From contig CM073325.1 in NCBI GenBank assembly GCA_037043015.1, forward strand, positions 12,813,001 to 12,877,000: a stretch of 64,000 bases of DNA, in the 5' to 3' direction. The notes under the pieces were generated by a model, which saw only the letters and a program-made list of their open reading frames with translations, did no database searches and was not told the origin of the DNA. Every line of letters begins with the position of its first letter. The first letter of the stretch is position 1. Shown one piece after another: positions 1-12,406 of the stretch. The position numbers and the translations under genes were made by a program. The stretch is from Bryum argenteum (lineage: Eukaryota > Streptophyta > Bryopsida > Bryales > Bryaceae).

Positions 1-432
1 AGCCTGCTAGCAAGATTTTATTACACTTATCTCTTCGTTTTCAGCCTGCTGAGAGGAAGCATGATAAACGACAACTGAGTAGCAACGCACCATGCTATTT
101 ATTGACAGTATCACACACAAACGACTAGCTTTGCATGTGCCCAAATCTTCCCCTAGACTGGACAAGCCTAAGCTAACCACTGAAGATTGATATCGATGCG
201 GGAACAACCATAACGCTGCTTCATCTTTCCAATACGAATGACACCCGGGTATGCGTGTTGCCGTCACTTCATCTGCATGCTATGCTCTTACGATCAGCAA
301 ATTATCAATCCAGCAAACAGCATTGGCAATTGGAGCAGTGAAAGAAATCGATTGCGGGAGTTTCCGGGAGCTCGAAATATCACAAACTCACCTTGTGTGA
401 AGTGATTGTTGCTGATATGGGGTGGAGGAGTT

Positions 433-741
433 CTAGCCCATGTTCAACTTTCGGGGCAGTCCGAGGGCCTCAGTGACGCGATCCTCCAGACGGGAGCGGC
501 AAGCACCATCGGAGGTGCAAGAGCACGACGGTTCAAAGGCGTACGTGGTGCGAGCAAAGCCCTTTCCCCACACGAGATCGCAGTACAGTTTCCAGCCTCC
601 GTTGTTGGGGTCACATTCGCAGCAGTGCCATGCAGGCCCGCATGAATCGTGCAGCCTCGGGCACCAGGCTTGTGCAGACGGGGTGGCGATCAGAATCATG
701 AGAGCCACCATCACCACCAGAGAGCTTGATCGGGGAGCCAT
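433..741 (-). CDS. small secreted cysteine-rich peptide
   Basis: A 102-residue ORF starts at the ATG at 741 and stops with TAG at 435-433. The first 25 residues are a typical signal peptide: basic MAPR start, then a run of V/A/L/I, with a likely cut after SAQA. The mature peptide of about 77 residues holds nine cysteines, including a C-C pair followed two residues later by another C (CCEC) and a later C-S-C, so it is probably disulfide-bonded and exported. I do not recognise the family; the spacing does not match the defensin, LTP or GASA patterns I know. An AATAAA signal on this strand lies at 103-98. A donor-like GTGAGT at 391 and an acceptor-like site at 273 would make a 119-bp intron in the 3' UTR. 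Expression is unproven. Confidence 0.6.
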   Translation of the reverse strand: MAPRSSSLVVMVALMILIATPSAQAWCPRLHDSCGPAWHCCECDPNNGGWKLYCDLVWGKGFARTTYAFEPSCSCTSDGACRSRLEDRVTEALGLPRKLNMG

Positions 742-1834
742 GGCCACCAGTAGCTTTAATTACAAGTGCAGCGATTTGAGTAATATGAGATTGAACCATG
801 CAGTGTGAGGGATATGTACGTGTAGTGGGTGATTCTGCAGGTCAAAGCTCAACGAGGAAAGCATGTTGTCTATATGTTGTTGATATCAGTTGTTCGATAT
901 CTTAGTTGATACCATGTTGGTAGGGAATGAGTACGTGGCTGGAGGGTAGTGAGCTTTTCGCAGAGAAAAGTTGCATCGATACAGTCGGATTGGTCATCGA
1001 TCAAGTCAGTCATGGTCATTATGAAGGAATGCGAGGACGACAGACTCGACTACCGACGAGTTTTGGCCTCAAGCCCAAGTTCTATTAGACGACAGTGATT
1101 TCCATTTAGGCCATGGTCACCCATCCACTGAACTCTCGGCACTGAATTCGAATTCAGTACACTTATTGATTATCTTGCAGGGTGACTTCATATTCAGTTA
1201 GCTTTCTGGTATACCGCGCTCGCTTTTGTTATTCCGTGCCTTGCATTTGTAAATTGATATTCTCAAACTTATCCTCGAAGCTGGTCATTGCAAATGTATC
1301 ACAAAGAGCTGATGGTACTGATAGTAAATAGTTACAGGTCTGTTCAAAATAGATCTGCTTTGTGACACAAAGGTGTGAATCCTTTGATAATTCTGCAAGA
1401 TATATACAACCTAAGGAACCCTGCAGCACGCATCATAGCCTAAAAGAAAACTAGGAGCTCAGGAGGAGCACAATTTGCCCACCCGCGCCGTAGAATCAAA
1501 CGAACTCTCTGTTGAAAAATCTACAGTAGCAATGCAGACCAAGGGGCACAATCGAATGCCCCGAAGAATCAATTCATGACACAGTAAGTGCTCATCCAAG
1601 TTGAGAGCATCTCATACTGCAGGGTCAGTTCCGGGCATTTGACACTCCTCTGATGTCAAGAAGACACCTTCAGGATATCAGTCAAAGGACTCAGTACTCG
1701 CGATGTTGCAGAGGTTGCAACCATCCGTCCTAGAATGGGACCCCTTCGGGTCTCTCCATCGAGTAAGGTCTACCACCAGCCAAGGATACTCTCTGGAAAC
1801 TCGGGTGTGAGACCTACTCTGCTTTCCAAGTGGG
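742..1834. other. intergenic, no gene seen
   Basis: This stretch separates the cysteine-rich peptide gene, whose promoter would lie here, from the 3' end of the kinesin gene. Only short ORFs without family resemblance are present. I see no repeat or RNA gene. Confidence 0.5.
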
Positions 1835-4800
1835 CTAATTGATAGCGACCAACGGTGTTCGGGCGTCTCGAAAAGTAGCCTCTACGGTTGGGAACACTTT
1901 GCTTGGTTTCTCGGGTGTAAGAACAGCGTTCTTCGCTCGAAACTCATTGAGCAATGTGTCGAGCGGTGGAGTACACATGGCATTGATCGAAGATTGGGTG
2001 GGCACCTGAATTGCTCTTTTCCGGGGAGTTGAACATGTTGGTTGATCCACCTGCACCAGATAACAACAGATCATGCATTCGACTGTCAGAACGGTGTACA
2101 GCATCTGAAGGAAAGTGGACTACAACAAGCGATTCTTCTACCACATAAGAAAGAGGCAGTTTCAGGGTAGTAGCGCACCGAGTATTCCTCCTTGAGATAA
2201 CGGTCGGTATGAGACTTGACAGCGCCGACATGTGAGCCGTGACTGCTCTTAAGTTCTGTAGCAGCAACGACCTGTGATTCCATCGTTGACTGCATCCGAG
2301 ATCCTGCTTCGTGCTCATCGTTGCACATTCCTGCCAGTCCAAGGACAAAAGCCATCAGCCGTCGTCCACGTTTTCACGAGCCGAGTCCCAAAGCCCCATA
2401 TAGGACTGGTCTTCGAGAAATTATGTTTGCGCATTGCAAAACTGCCTGCAGAAGGGCTACGTACGACGCTTGTAAGGGGAAATGAGAGTGTACCGTCTAT
2501 GAATGTCACCAACGTGCTGTTCTCACTCTCAATATTCACTTGCGCTGCAGCATCCAGCCCTTCGAGGTTGACCAACACATCCGCGTTCGCTTTCAGGCCC
2601 TCCCTAAAATCCCAAATACAGTTCACTTTGTGAGCACAGGACGTGTACACACGCAGTCACGCAGCTGAATGATCAGAACTGCCAAGCCTGGTTTCTGATG
2701 AAAGAAGACTGGTACTAACCTAAGAATTGAGGTAACAGCAGTCGTATGCGACATCTCCAGCCCCTGGATGTCCTTGTGAGTAGATTCCCACTTTCTGCCG
2801 GAAGTCGATGTATTCTTTGCACTGAAACGAGACAGCACATGGCTTAGAATTAGATCAGGTCACAGCATGCACCATCCTAGTTCAGTGCAACCGCTAGAGA
2901 GTATAAACCAATGTACGTCCTGAGCTTACGTACCACGAGTCAAGAATCTCCTCCATTCGAGAAACCTTGGCATCCATTGCGGCTGCGTCTTTGACAGAGG
3001 ACTCGTCTGCACTGGCGATGAATTCATTCAGCCTTCCAGTAGCACTCGTGGCTTCTTTCCGGATCTTTCCGAGCCCCTGCCGCACAACATCTGTGTCTTT
3101 GCATGCAGTCTCCCTCAGCCTCTTCACCCGCGTCTGGACCTGGTTGACACTCAAGTCCACGGGTTAGAGACGTCACCAATAAGATCATGTCAATCTTTCT
3201 GTGCCTAGCTCCAGTGCTTTGCTCCAATCAATCCTATCGATCCCAACAACTTGGGCACCCCCCTTCACGATAAAAGAAGTAAGGCATTCCAGCGACTGTT
3301 TTTTGTTACTTACTAGGTTGGACCTATTGGACAAAGAAGTTTCTAGCATTGCTGTAATGTTCTCCAAAAGCTGGACGTGCTCGTTCCTTGCGTGAACCTG
3401 CGCATTCAAGGCACCACATTAACGAAAACGCAAAAACCTAGCTATTTCTGTAAGCCGGATGACGAACGAATTCAGTACGATGCTTCCAATCCCGGTCTGA
3501 AAGAGCGCTTTCACTCAGGCTCAGGCCAATTTCACATCGTCGAACAAGCTCGCTAACGAGGGAATGAGAAAAGGACCAACCTCGTACGCCTCTGCAAGCT
3601 CCGAAAGTCCTTGGTCGTGCTTCTCGCTGCTCGCATTCAGGTGCTCTCGGAAGTTAGCAGCATAGCTCTCCATTGTTGACAAAGAGGCCATCACAACTTG
3701 CGAAATGCCCCGAGACGCTTCAAGGCTTCTCATGGCAGCCTGTAGCACGACGCATGCAAGTTAGATACTCCCCACAGCAATCCGAAACGTTTACTAAAAG
3801 TGCATAGACTCGCTCGATTACCTCACGCTGTTGCTCCGCAAAGCTGGTCACTTCCTCGCCCTGCGTCTTCAGACTCGCTTCTAGATCCTGGAGCACGGTC
3901 TGGGCGTCTGCTACGGCTCTTGCCAGCAGCTGTTGAGTTCAAAAACAAAGCACCGATGAGTTTCGTATATCAACAAAGAACTTAATACCAATCAGAAGCC
4001 ACAACTAATCATCCTCGACTCAAAGACTGCCCTAAACAACACCCATCTTGGATGCTCATACCTCTTCCAGGGCTGCGGGGTGAGCTGCCACTGTGGACTC
4101 CAGTGTCTTGAATGTCGATGTGGATTCTGCCTCGTGAGCATCCACTAGTGTGTGAAACGACTGCAACTGAGACAGGTAGAGCTGCTTGACGCCTTCGAGT
4201 TTCGTCTTCAGCCCCGCCACAGCCTGCACAGAAAATACCCCATGTCCACGTCCTAAGCACCGTGAGGGATCTCAAAATTACCTCAAGCTAAGTAATAGCA
4301 CGTGCGCTTCCGAAAATACCTCGTCCTTCATAGATAGGAACGCCTGGAGTTGATTTTCCAAGGTCTGCAGTTGCTGCTGCTGGGCGCCTACCCCACTTGT
4401 CACAAGGCCACGCAGTTTCTCCATATGTACTAAGAGTCCGCTTTGGAAAGCGTTTACGACTTCCTGGTTCTTCGTCTCGACCATCTCTTTCCGTTCTGCT
4501 CAGGGATCACACGACATCCCAATCAGAGAACTTCGCCTACGTTGACATCTATCGCACTAACAAGGCGTCAGCAGAACAGATTTACTCGGTATTAGTGAGG
4601 AGGGCAGGGTCCCCCAACTTCGCACAGTTTCGTAACGAGGTAACTTAATCAGACAAGTTGCCGTACCAATCTTGGCGAACAGTCCTGCCACATCCTGGAC
4701 AGTTGCCTCTAGGTCCTTCCTCAACTCTGCTGCACGTCCAACAAGGGACTTTTCTGTAAAAAACACAAGAGGATGCGTCAGTACCGCTTCTTCGTTATGT

Positions 4801-7800
4801 TCTATCAGAAAATATTGCACCCTTCACATTGCCGGTCCCTGACCTGCTTCTCTCTGATTCGCAATTACGAAGTCACGCTCCCGTATGTTATAATTCGCCT
4901 GCTTCAGGGCCTCCGTCGTCTCATGCAGATTGCTCTGCGTCTGCTCCAATGTTTTCTGCAAACGCAACGCATATCAGTACTTGAACACGTCCCCATTTCA
5001 AGGAGACAAACGTCCACAACATTCACAACCAACAAAAGCACCTCTCACCTGTGTATTATTAAGCTTTGTCAGCAGCTCCGCGTACTGTTCCTGCTGAGTT
5101 TGATTCAGCATCTCCAAGTCCTCGATTTGCTGCATTATCAAGTAACCACGCTCGTCAGACACTTACATACTTCAAGCCCTAGCACACTAACAACAAAATG
5201 CCAGTGGAGCTCAAGTACCATACCTTGTCCCTGCCTTCCACATCAGATTCCAAGCGTTCTATCTTTTCCGCCATTGCCTGCCATGACCGTCCAAGCCAAC
5301 CACAATTCATGCTTCAGCTAATCTGTTGAACACGGGAGACTTCTGGCCCAAAGAACATAAGGAATTGAACCCGACATTCATTTAAATAAAGATCTCCGGC
5401 CAAGAAAGCGGGAAAGCGTATCGACCTTTTTCTCAGCTTCCTCCTCGAAGTAACGCTCACGTGGAATGTAAATGCCATTTCTCTCGCGAGCAGAATACAC
5501 CTCTGAAGCGTTAACAATGAGCAAGGTCAGATAACCAGATTACACATATTCACGTACACACTGCAATGTTCGCACGCAATTCATCATTCAGCGATCCCGG
5601 TGGTAATCCTTGCAAACGAATGATCAGACAGAGGGAAATATTATGCCTGCTTTGAGTCTTTCGATCTCTCCGTAAAGATCCTTCAGGAACGCGGACTTCA
5701 TTGTCTTTTGGTTCACCTGTACCGACCAGTTCACTGAGTTAGCAAACAGCCGACATTGGGTACTCGAGCAGACCCACCCGTTGCGAACTTCAAACACGCT
5801 TCCGAACACCTAGACGAACGCACCTCGGGCTTGTTCTTGATACTCTTTGCCCGATAAGCGTAGTCCAGCGTGCTTAGAGTCTCATCCAGGCACTGCACAG
5901 ACGGCGATACTGTGGCAATGATGCACGTTTTCGTCTTCCCACCCAAAGAGTCCCTCAGCAGTCTCGTCAGCTTACTATCCCTGCATGAATATAAATTGAA
6001 CAAACATAGTTTTAGACAGTCACCAGACGAAGCTTCAGAACTCCGACATAGAACCAATCCCACCAAATTGACCTCACACCATCACAGCATGCTTTACCTG
6101 TAAGGTATGTGACCCAAATGCTCCACTAAAGCTGTGATGACGCGTCCAAGAGTCAGCAGACTCTTGTTAATCTCTCCGGCTTCCCGCGCCCGGCTCTGAG
6201 AAAAACAGGTTGGACCTGTCAGCGATCGATTCAAATTCTCTATCCTCCACAAACTTCACTTAACACATTTCTCGAAGACTTACATCTTTCGCACCGGATC
6301 GAGAGATGTTCTCGGACCCCGCCAGATCCACCAGATTCAATTTCCCGCACTTCATCAGCTCTTCACCCTCCGGAGTGACTTCCTTCATGTGGATGGCGAT
6401 CGAGAATATGGAGTGCGAACGGCTGCCACATCGAAACACCATATGAATGAACAAATCGTACGTCCTCGTCTCGATCAGCGCAAGGGCTCCTTGCAGAGTC
6501 CCTCCCACCCAGGGCTATTTATCAATCCGTGTAATCAAGATTAAACGGTGCATGACACAAATGCGTACCTGGATTGCTTGTTCAGCAACGTCTCCGCAGT
6601 CTGCCGCTTCGCCGAACCCCTCTCAAGCAACGTGTAAATTTCATTGGCGCTTGTCACGATCTCCTCCTCTAGACCCCTCACCAGAACCCCGCCTTTGCCA
6701 TCCTCCATCAACGCTAGTGGCTTCTTCACCTTCTCATCAATCACCACCTTCGAGTACTCCTCCGGTGCCAACAGGTCCGTTAGCTCTTCGTTGTACAGCT
6801 CCAGATACGTAACCTTCACACTGTACTCTTGATCGTCTCTGTCGAGCGTCTCAAAGATTTGTTGCACCGCACGAGGAATGACACCAGCTTCAGCTGCAAG
6901 ATCTCCAGTCTGCGCCATCACACGGACATGCTTCAATACATCTGCCTGCTCTTCTGTGTCCTTTGTAGGACAATGCCAGCTCGAACAAGCCACCTGATAA
7001 TCGAAAGAAGGCACTTCGCTCGGCAATCAAGTCACCCCAGTCTAGTATTGAAGCCACTTACCTTCGACTTTCGTCCTGCACCTTCCATGGTGTACGTTTT
7101 CCCCGTCCCTGTCTGGCCATACGCGAAAATGGTACAGTTATAGCCCTCCAGCACCTCGTTCACGATCGGAACCACGGCTTGGTCGTAGAGGTCTTGTTGC
7201 CTGGACTGCGGTCCGAATACCTGTAGGGGATGAACGAAAGATTTAATTGTTAGACCCGAGAACAATACCGGGCAATGGAGGTAGGGTGGACACATCAGAT
7301 ACTGCGACGCGGTTCCCAGAATTCGCTACCACTGCGGGTAGTGAGTGGCCTCGCTAAAGTAGCTGGCAGATAACATTTTCTATAGAGAAAGGCCGATGAC
7401 GAAATTGTGGTCTCTACAAAGGAATGACCACGGCCGGACTATCCTGCACAAACTTTTCCTTTCAATTGCCGGGACGTTGATCATGCTTCAATGTCAGAAG
7501 CACACCAAGCAACGCGGCAACTCTTAGCAATAGGAATTAAGGAGTCCTCACCGGAGAATGTGGTCAAGCGTTAACGAATCACTATTACCAGAGTAGGTCA
7601 TGCCTTTCATTACATTTGCACGCATACACCTTGCTGAATGTACAAGAATTTGTATCTTGCCGTGAACTGACCTTGTCGAAAGTGAAGGTTCTGTCGATTT
7701 GTTGGCGAGCCACGCCCTGCATTACTGTGACCTCCCGACGAGACTCATTGCAAGAAATGACCTGAGGAGCTTTGGCCCTCCTCTCGTCATCGTTGTAAGG

Positions 7801-7950
7801 TCTACAAGAAGCCATAAAGCACATGCATCAACATCACAACCGATACTACATTGATGAAGAATTACGCCAAGATGTTGAAGAAAATTGCTACCTGCAACGA
7901 ACCAAAACTTGGACGGAAACTCCTTTCTCCTTTTCCGTTCGGGCAGCCAT
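1835..7950 (-). CDS. kinesin-5 (BimC-type) motor protein, 23 exons
   Basis: Homotetrameric plus-end motor that cross-links and slides antiparallel spindle microtubules. Exons read on the minus strand: 7950-7892, 7801-7672, 7220-7062, 6909-6569, 6422-6284, 6195-6098, 5980-5824, 5716-5647, 5502-5426, 5277-5224, 5129-5049, 4955-4844, 4753-4667, 4495-4320, 4223-4062, 3929-3822, 3739-3581, 3397-3314, 3139-2934, 2821-2720, 2603-2465, 2289-2179, 2050-1835. They sum to 3,027 nt in one frame (1,008 aa), a normal length for the family. The motor holds the P-loop GQTGTGKT (98-105), switch I NKQSSRSH (226-233) and switch II DLAGSE (262-267). The neck NKPEVNQK, a long coiled-coil stalk, a CDK-type site in CSTPRKR (943-949) and the C-terminal end RTPLVAIN are plant kinesin-5 marks. 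The exon-4 start (6909, or upstream at the AG before GTGGCTTG), the exon 19-20 and the exon 21-22 junctions are the least certain. The intron after exon 8 appears to be GC-AG. Confidence 0.93.
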
Positions 7951-8448
7951 GGCTTCAACTGGAACTCTCGCCACGACGCGCTCAGCCCGTGCCGACAACG
8001 GGGTTCCCACGCGCGCCAGTGCTCGAACGTTTGCGAATGCTACAGTATCGTCTCAGAACCAAATTTCCATTCTCTACCTTCAAACACTACCCGCTGATCC
8101 CAGAGAAAAAATCACGAAACACTGATGTCGCGCTCGTGTGTTCTTGATGTGAACTTCAGCTGCTGAGGCAAAGAGACGACCTAAAGCGAAGTCAAGAACG
8201 TTTACTTCTCGGTAGAGGCAATGCTTCCGAGTTCTTTACAATGCCAGCTCTTTCTTGACTAATTAGCTCCACCGGCACGCTCCAAGAACCTGACAAGTTC
8301 TTTACAACTTCCACGCGCAACCTCAGGCGATGAACCTCCCGCAACCGCGCCGTCCTCTTCAAGATGCAAACAATAATTTGCTCCACTCGAGAACAATGAG
8401 AGCGAAGGTACGCTGTGGGATTGTACTCGATCGGGCTTCAGCTCAAAT

Positions 8449-8508
8449 GGTCTCAACGGGTCTAAGACTGACGTAAGATAAAGTTCAAATCGGAATTTGC
8501 ACCAACGG
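8449..8508 (-). promoter_or_regulatory. possible M-phase (MSA-like) promoter elements of the kinesin gene
   Basis: CCAACGG at 8502-8508 and CAACGG near 8452 match the core AACGG of plant mitosis-specific activator elements bound by three-repeat MYB factors. They lie about 500-560 bp upstream of the kinesin start codon. Kinesin-5 genes are commonly expressed at G2/M, so the placement makes sense, but a 5-7 bp core is expected by chance at this density. Function is inferred only. Confidence 0.3.
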
Positions 8509-8535
8509 CAGCACGAATGCGAGTAAGAGATTACA

Positions 8536-8712
8536 ATGGCGACAATGGATCAAGAGAAGGAGCCGAGCGGGAAGATGGTGGCGGAGGCTCCAGCGTTGAG
8601 TCTATTGCTGGGGACTTCTTTCGAACGAGCCTATTCCCGCTTTTACCAGCTCGTCCGATGCCAGACGTACAAGAGGCGTACATGGCTGAACGTAACTGTT
8701 CTCAGGAAGTAG
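8536..8712 (+). CDS. hypothetical small ORF, divergent from kinesin
   Basis: A 58-residue ORF begins MATMDQEKEPSGKM and ends with a basic, aromatic stretch (CQTYKRRTWLNVTVLRK). It has natural-looking composition and two close in-frame ATGs. It is transcribed away from the kinesin gene and shares the upstream region containing the AACGG motifs. It could be the first exon of a gene whose remainder was displaced by the transposon block that starts near 9 kb, or it could be chance. I do not recognise it. Confidence 0.25.
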   Translation: MATMDQEKEPSGKMVAEAPALSLLLGTSFERAYSRFYQLVRCQTYKRRTWLNVTVLRK

Positions 8713-9004
8713 ATTGTGTTCCGTAGTTCGTAGATGTTGTGGGTGGGGGTGAGTGGTACGAGTTTTGAAAGTTTGAAATTGGAACGACCGTTGAAATGAT
8801 GTAACAGAGTGTGCGTCAGTGGTACAGGACTCTCAACTGACAGTTCTAGGGCTTGCAGTTCTGCATTGGTTGTCGCGCCCCCTTTCTTCCATCTCATTTC
8901 CCTGTTGCCGTCCATGTCCCAATTTCGAGCCGTTGCAATATTGTTAATTAATTTAATTTCTTTAATGAGGCCGATTGCACGGTTCTAAACAAAAGAAAAA
9001 GAAA

Positions 9005-9240
9005 AGAGAAACTCCAACCTATTTAGAGGTTGGCGTGAGTAGAGTGTTCATTCGACCTATCCTTGGATGTATGCCTGGAGGTCATCCCACCAATGGTGTG
9101 ACTACTAGTTCCTCTCGGGGTGAACACTACGCTAGTTTCTACCTAGCCACTAGTGCCTTAAAAACATCTAACATCCTTTCCCCATAGGGCTTTGAGGTAC
9201 CCATATAACGAGGTCCAAGAACCCCCCGCCATAGTTGGGT
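9005..9240 (-). mobile_element. SINE fragment (same family as the 13.5-kb copy)
   Basis: The segment matches the body of the fuller SINE at 13,490-13,830 in the same left-to-right order: a GTGAGTAGAGTGTTC-like block, a CTCTCGGGGTGAACACTACG-like block, then GGGCTTTGAGGTACCCATA and GGTCCAAGA. The tRNA-like head is absent, so this is a truncated copy. Confidence 0.55.
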
Positions 9241-9274
9241 GGACTGAGGCGGTTCTAAACACATGTTATGCTCA

Positions 9275-9745
9275 GGGTTGGTTCACACTATGGTAGAGAA
9301 GGCTATGAGTCAACCAAGAATGCTTGCCGAATGAATATATGGACATATGAGACATATGGTGAATGTCCCGGAGAAAAGTTAAAGGGAGTAAAATATTTCT
9401 TGAGTAGTTTCGCTTGTGGTCTAAACACCTAAAGGAGATGTCTACCGGTGAAGTCCACTAGAGAAGTTCACCTTATGGAGAGGATTTTTTTATAAAAAAT
9501 CATAATATATAAAAATATTTTTCTCTACAATCACATTGTACAAAAAAAAATCACCAAACAAATTTGTTTATGAGAAATTAGGTGATATATGTATGGTTAT
9601 TTGATACACGTAGGTGGCATGTTATTTTATCATTTATGAGAAATATTCATCACCATTGCTTTCTTCAACTAATGTGGACAGTATGTTATGAAACACTCGT
9701 TCAATCAATCACAATTGAGGGTGAGCAGTATTGAAGCCAAGGTGC
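9275..9745. mobile_element. degenerate Harbinger/Tourist-like MITE
   Basis: The left end (GGGTTGGTTCACACTATGG from 9275) is a decayed match to the inverted end of the element at 11,464. The stretch around 9,600-9,740 resembles the right part of that element (the TTCATCACC block and the CAATCACAAT block). The right inverted end is too decayed to place exactly. Confidence 0.45.
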
Positions 9746-10219
9746 ATCCACTTGCGCACTTGTAATTGCTGCACGTGTAAAAGACTTACCTACCTCAATT
9801 GCAGGAATTGTAATAAAATAGGAAGAAAGGGATTCTTTGCCTCTTACGGTTATAAATAATTGTATTGACAACAAGGTCGTTTCACATATTCAATCATGTA
9901 CAACATCTCACCTAGCATGGCAAGATTTAAATAGAATATTCAAATCACATGATGTAGTCACCAAAATGTACTTGAAACATAAGTCATACAATCTAAAAGC
10001 AAAAGAAAATGACAATGTTATTGAACATATTCATTTAGTTCGAGCAAATATAGAGCCATTAGCAACAGAAAGGTGCAAATTTAGAGCCATTAGCAACAAA
10101 AGGGTGCGTGGTTGCACATGTTGAAGCGATTCTCACCTTCATGCATAATCTACCACCTAGCTATCGTATCTTCATCAGTTCTTTAAAACAACAACTTGGA
10201 CTTACTTTGCAATCATCAA

Positions 10220-11198
10220 CCCCTAAACATCCCCAATGTCGTTTTTCTACATTTTGGATGGAGGGCATAAACTTTGAAGAGCCATAACGCCTTCATCCAA
10301 ACTCAGTTTTGGATGAAATCACTTGGGTTGGGTCCCAAATCAAGTCTAGTGTGTACGGTAAAACTTTTAGAGCCATACAATCAACTATGAATTAATGGCA
10401 TGCATTTTAGTGAAGGCAGCTTTTGGTTTTAGGTTTTCAGATATTAGGCATGTTTTATCATTACAAGCCAATTATGTGAAACCAAAAATAGTTACTGATG
10501 AATTATTTTACATGAACATGGTCTTTAGATGAAATCTAACAATTTTCTACTTGGAAGATTTTTGATCCAAATACTTTTGGTATTACATTTTCAATGATGT
10601 TTCCACAGTGAAAAAAGTGAATAAATGAATGATTTTTGAACAACTATATCTTTTTCATCCACAGTTAGATTTCAACTTTATTTTTTTGGATGAATTCTAA
10701 TTAGAGTCTACTCTCAGTAGTACAAATCTTGACCAAATTGAAGATTTTTTGTAGATAAGGCGTAGAATTGAGTGCTTTGGGAATTGGGACTAGTTTTGGA
10801 CTATTTTCCCTTTGAAAATTTTTGGGTAGTTTTCACCATTGCAAGGGTATATTTTGAGCCAAGTAATTATTTTGATGAGTTTTTTTTACACAAGTGTACT
10901 ATTGAGATGAAGATGAACAACTTTCTAGTTTGAGATTTTTTCATTGGAGTAGCTTGGTTGGTAGATTTTCGACTCTAAAGTGAAAATGATGAAATTTTGT
11001 AGCTTATTTTGCACTCTTATATGTTGTGGTCTTGCAATCTATAAGGTCTCATGACTCAAATTTTGGTCCACATGACCTACAACAAGTCTATTACAAGTTT
11101 GTACGGTTGAGATCTAAATAGCTTATCTTCATTTTCATCTATGACACTTTTTTTGAAAATGTGATTTTTGGCTAAAAATAGGCTGGGACGTTTAGGGG
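10220..11198. mobile_element. TTAA-flanked inverted-repeat element P1 (piggyBac-like ends), 979 bp
   Basis: The ends are inverted: CCCCTAAACATCCC at the left and the complement of CCCCTAAACGTCCC at the right, with one mismatch in 14. The right flank is TTAA and the left flank is TCAA. The insertion lies inside the copia gag, whose expected reading across the site suggests a single TTAA before insertion. No transposase is encoded, so it is non-autonomous. The TTAA target with a CCC start is the piggyBac pattern. The assignment rests on ends only. Confidence 0.6.
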
Positions 11199-11715
11199 TT
11201 AATTTCAAATCTAATTTACGCGAGTACATTCATAAAAGACATCAGTCCCAATTTTATAACTCAATCACCTCTTATTTGAAAAGGAAACCATACACTAATA
11301 GCAAATCTTTTTATTTGAATAAGAATAAAAGATTTCCAAAAGGTGAAAGTTCCAAGAGTATGGAACACAACCCTACTTTGTATGATAAAAGGAGTTGCTT
11401 TTATTGCAAAAAACTGGCCATAAAAGATTGCAGAGCAAGAATTGCTCTGGAATATAATAGTAAGGGCCGGTTTACACTACGGTGGAGAAGGCCTCCTGTC
11501 GGTCAAGAACGCTTGGCCAAGACATGGTTATATAAGGCAAATGGTGGATGTGCCGGAGAAGAATTATAGGCCAAAAAAAGTTTCTTAAGTAGTCTTGACC
11601 GGTTGTAGTCTAAACACCTAAAGGAGAAGACTACCGAAGAAGGACAACCGGAGAAGTTTGCCGGTGAAAAGAAGTTCACCAAATGGTCAAGATTATGTAT
11701 TATAATATAATCTTA

Positions 11716-11935
11716 GGGCCGCTTTACACTACGGTAGAGAAGGCCTCCAATTGGTCAAAAATGCTTGGTTAACACATTATTATATGAGGCAACTAGTGAA
11801 TGTGTTGTAGAAGAAGGCAATATTATATTTCTTGATTGGTTGTAGTCTAAACACTTGAAGGAGAAGTTTAGCGGAGAAGTTCACTAGAGAAGCCTACTGG
11901 TGAAGACAAGTTCACCAAATCATGAGAATAATCCA
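11716..11935. repeat. second Harbinger-type left end inside the larger element
   Basis: GGGCCGCTTTACACTACGG at 11,716 repeats the outer left end with two differences over 27 bp, and the following 200 bp parallel 11,490-11,700 with scattered changes. It is preceded by TTA. Either a relative inserted just inside the first copy and lost its right end, or the left arm was duplicated. Confidence 0.6.
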
Positions 11936-12406
11936 TGATGAAAAAAATATCTTCTCACATGTATCGAAAGATTTCATCACAAATTGTGTATGAAGATTTC
12001 AAAATGTATATGTACGTATGAAATTTAATCAAACTTCAAGTCAATTTATTATGACTTGTACTGAGTGGCCAAATATTTATTCTTTTTCTAATGTAGTCAC
12101 TTTACTTGCTAAAATCGAAATGAAGGTTATTAATCTGTAATCTACCAAAATAAAAAATTAATACACCTAAAAAGTATCACTACTTAATATGGGTCCATGA
12201 TGTAATGTGAAGGTGCTACCACTCCATGGTTAAAAAGTTCAGAGGGGGTTCCATCTCTCCCAATCAAGAAGATTTATCTTATTTCCCCACACAACTTTTC
12301 CCCAGTCATGCTCATAGTTTCATGTTCAAGTTGATTCCATGAATAGAGATGGCATAGTCGTCCTTTTCTTGTAGAGTCTGACAAAAGTCTGGCCAACTTG
12401 TATTAA

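Noticed and set aside
7722-7958. ORF beginning [14 protein letters not shown]
   Set aside because: It is the wrong frame over kinesin exon 1; the spliced frame from 7950 gives the family-typical [14 protein letters not shown] start.
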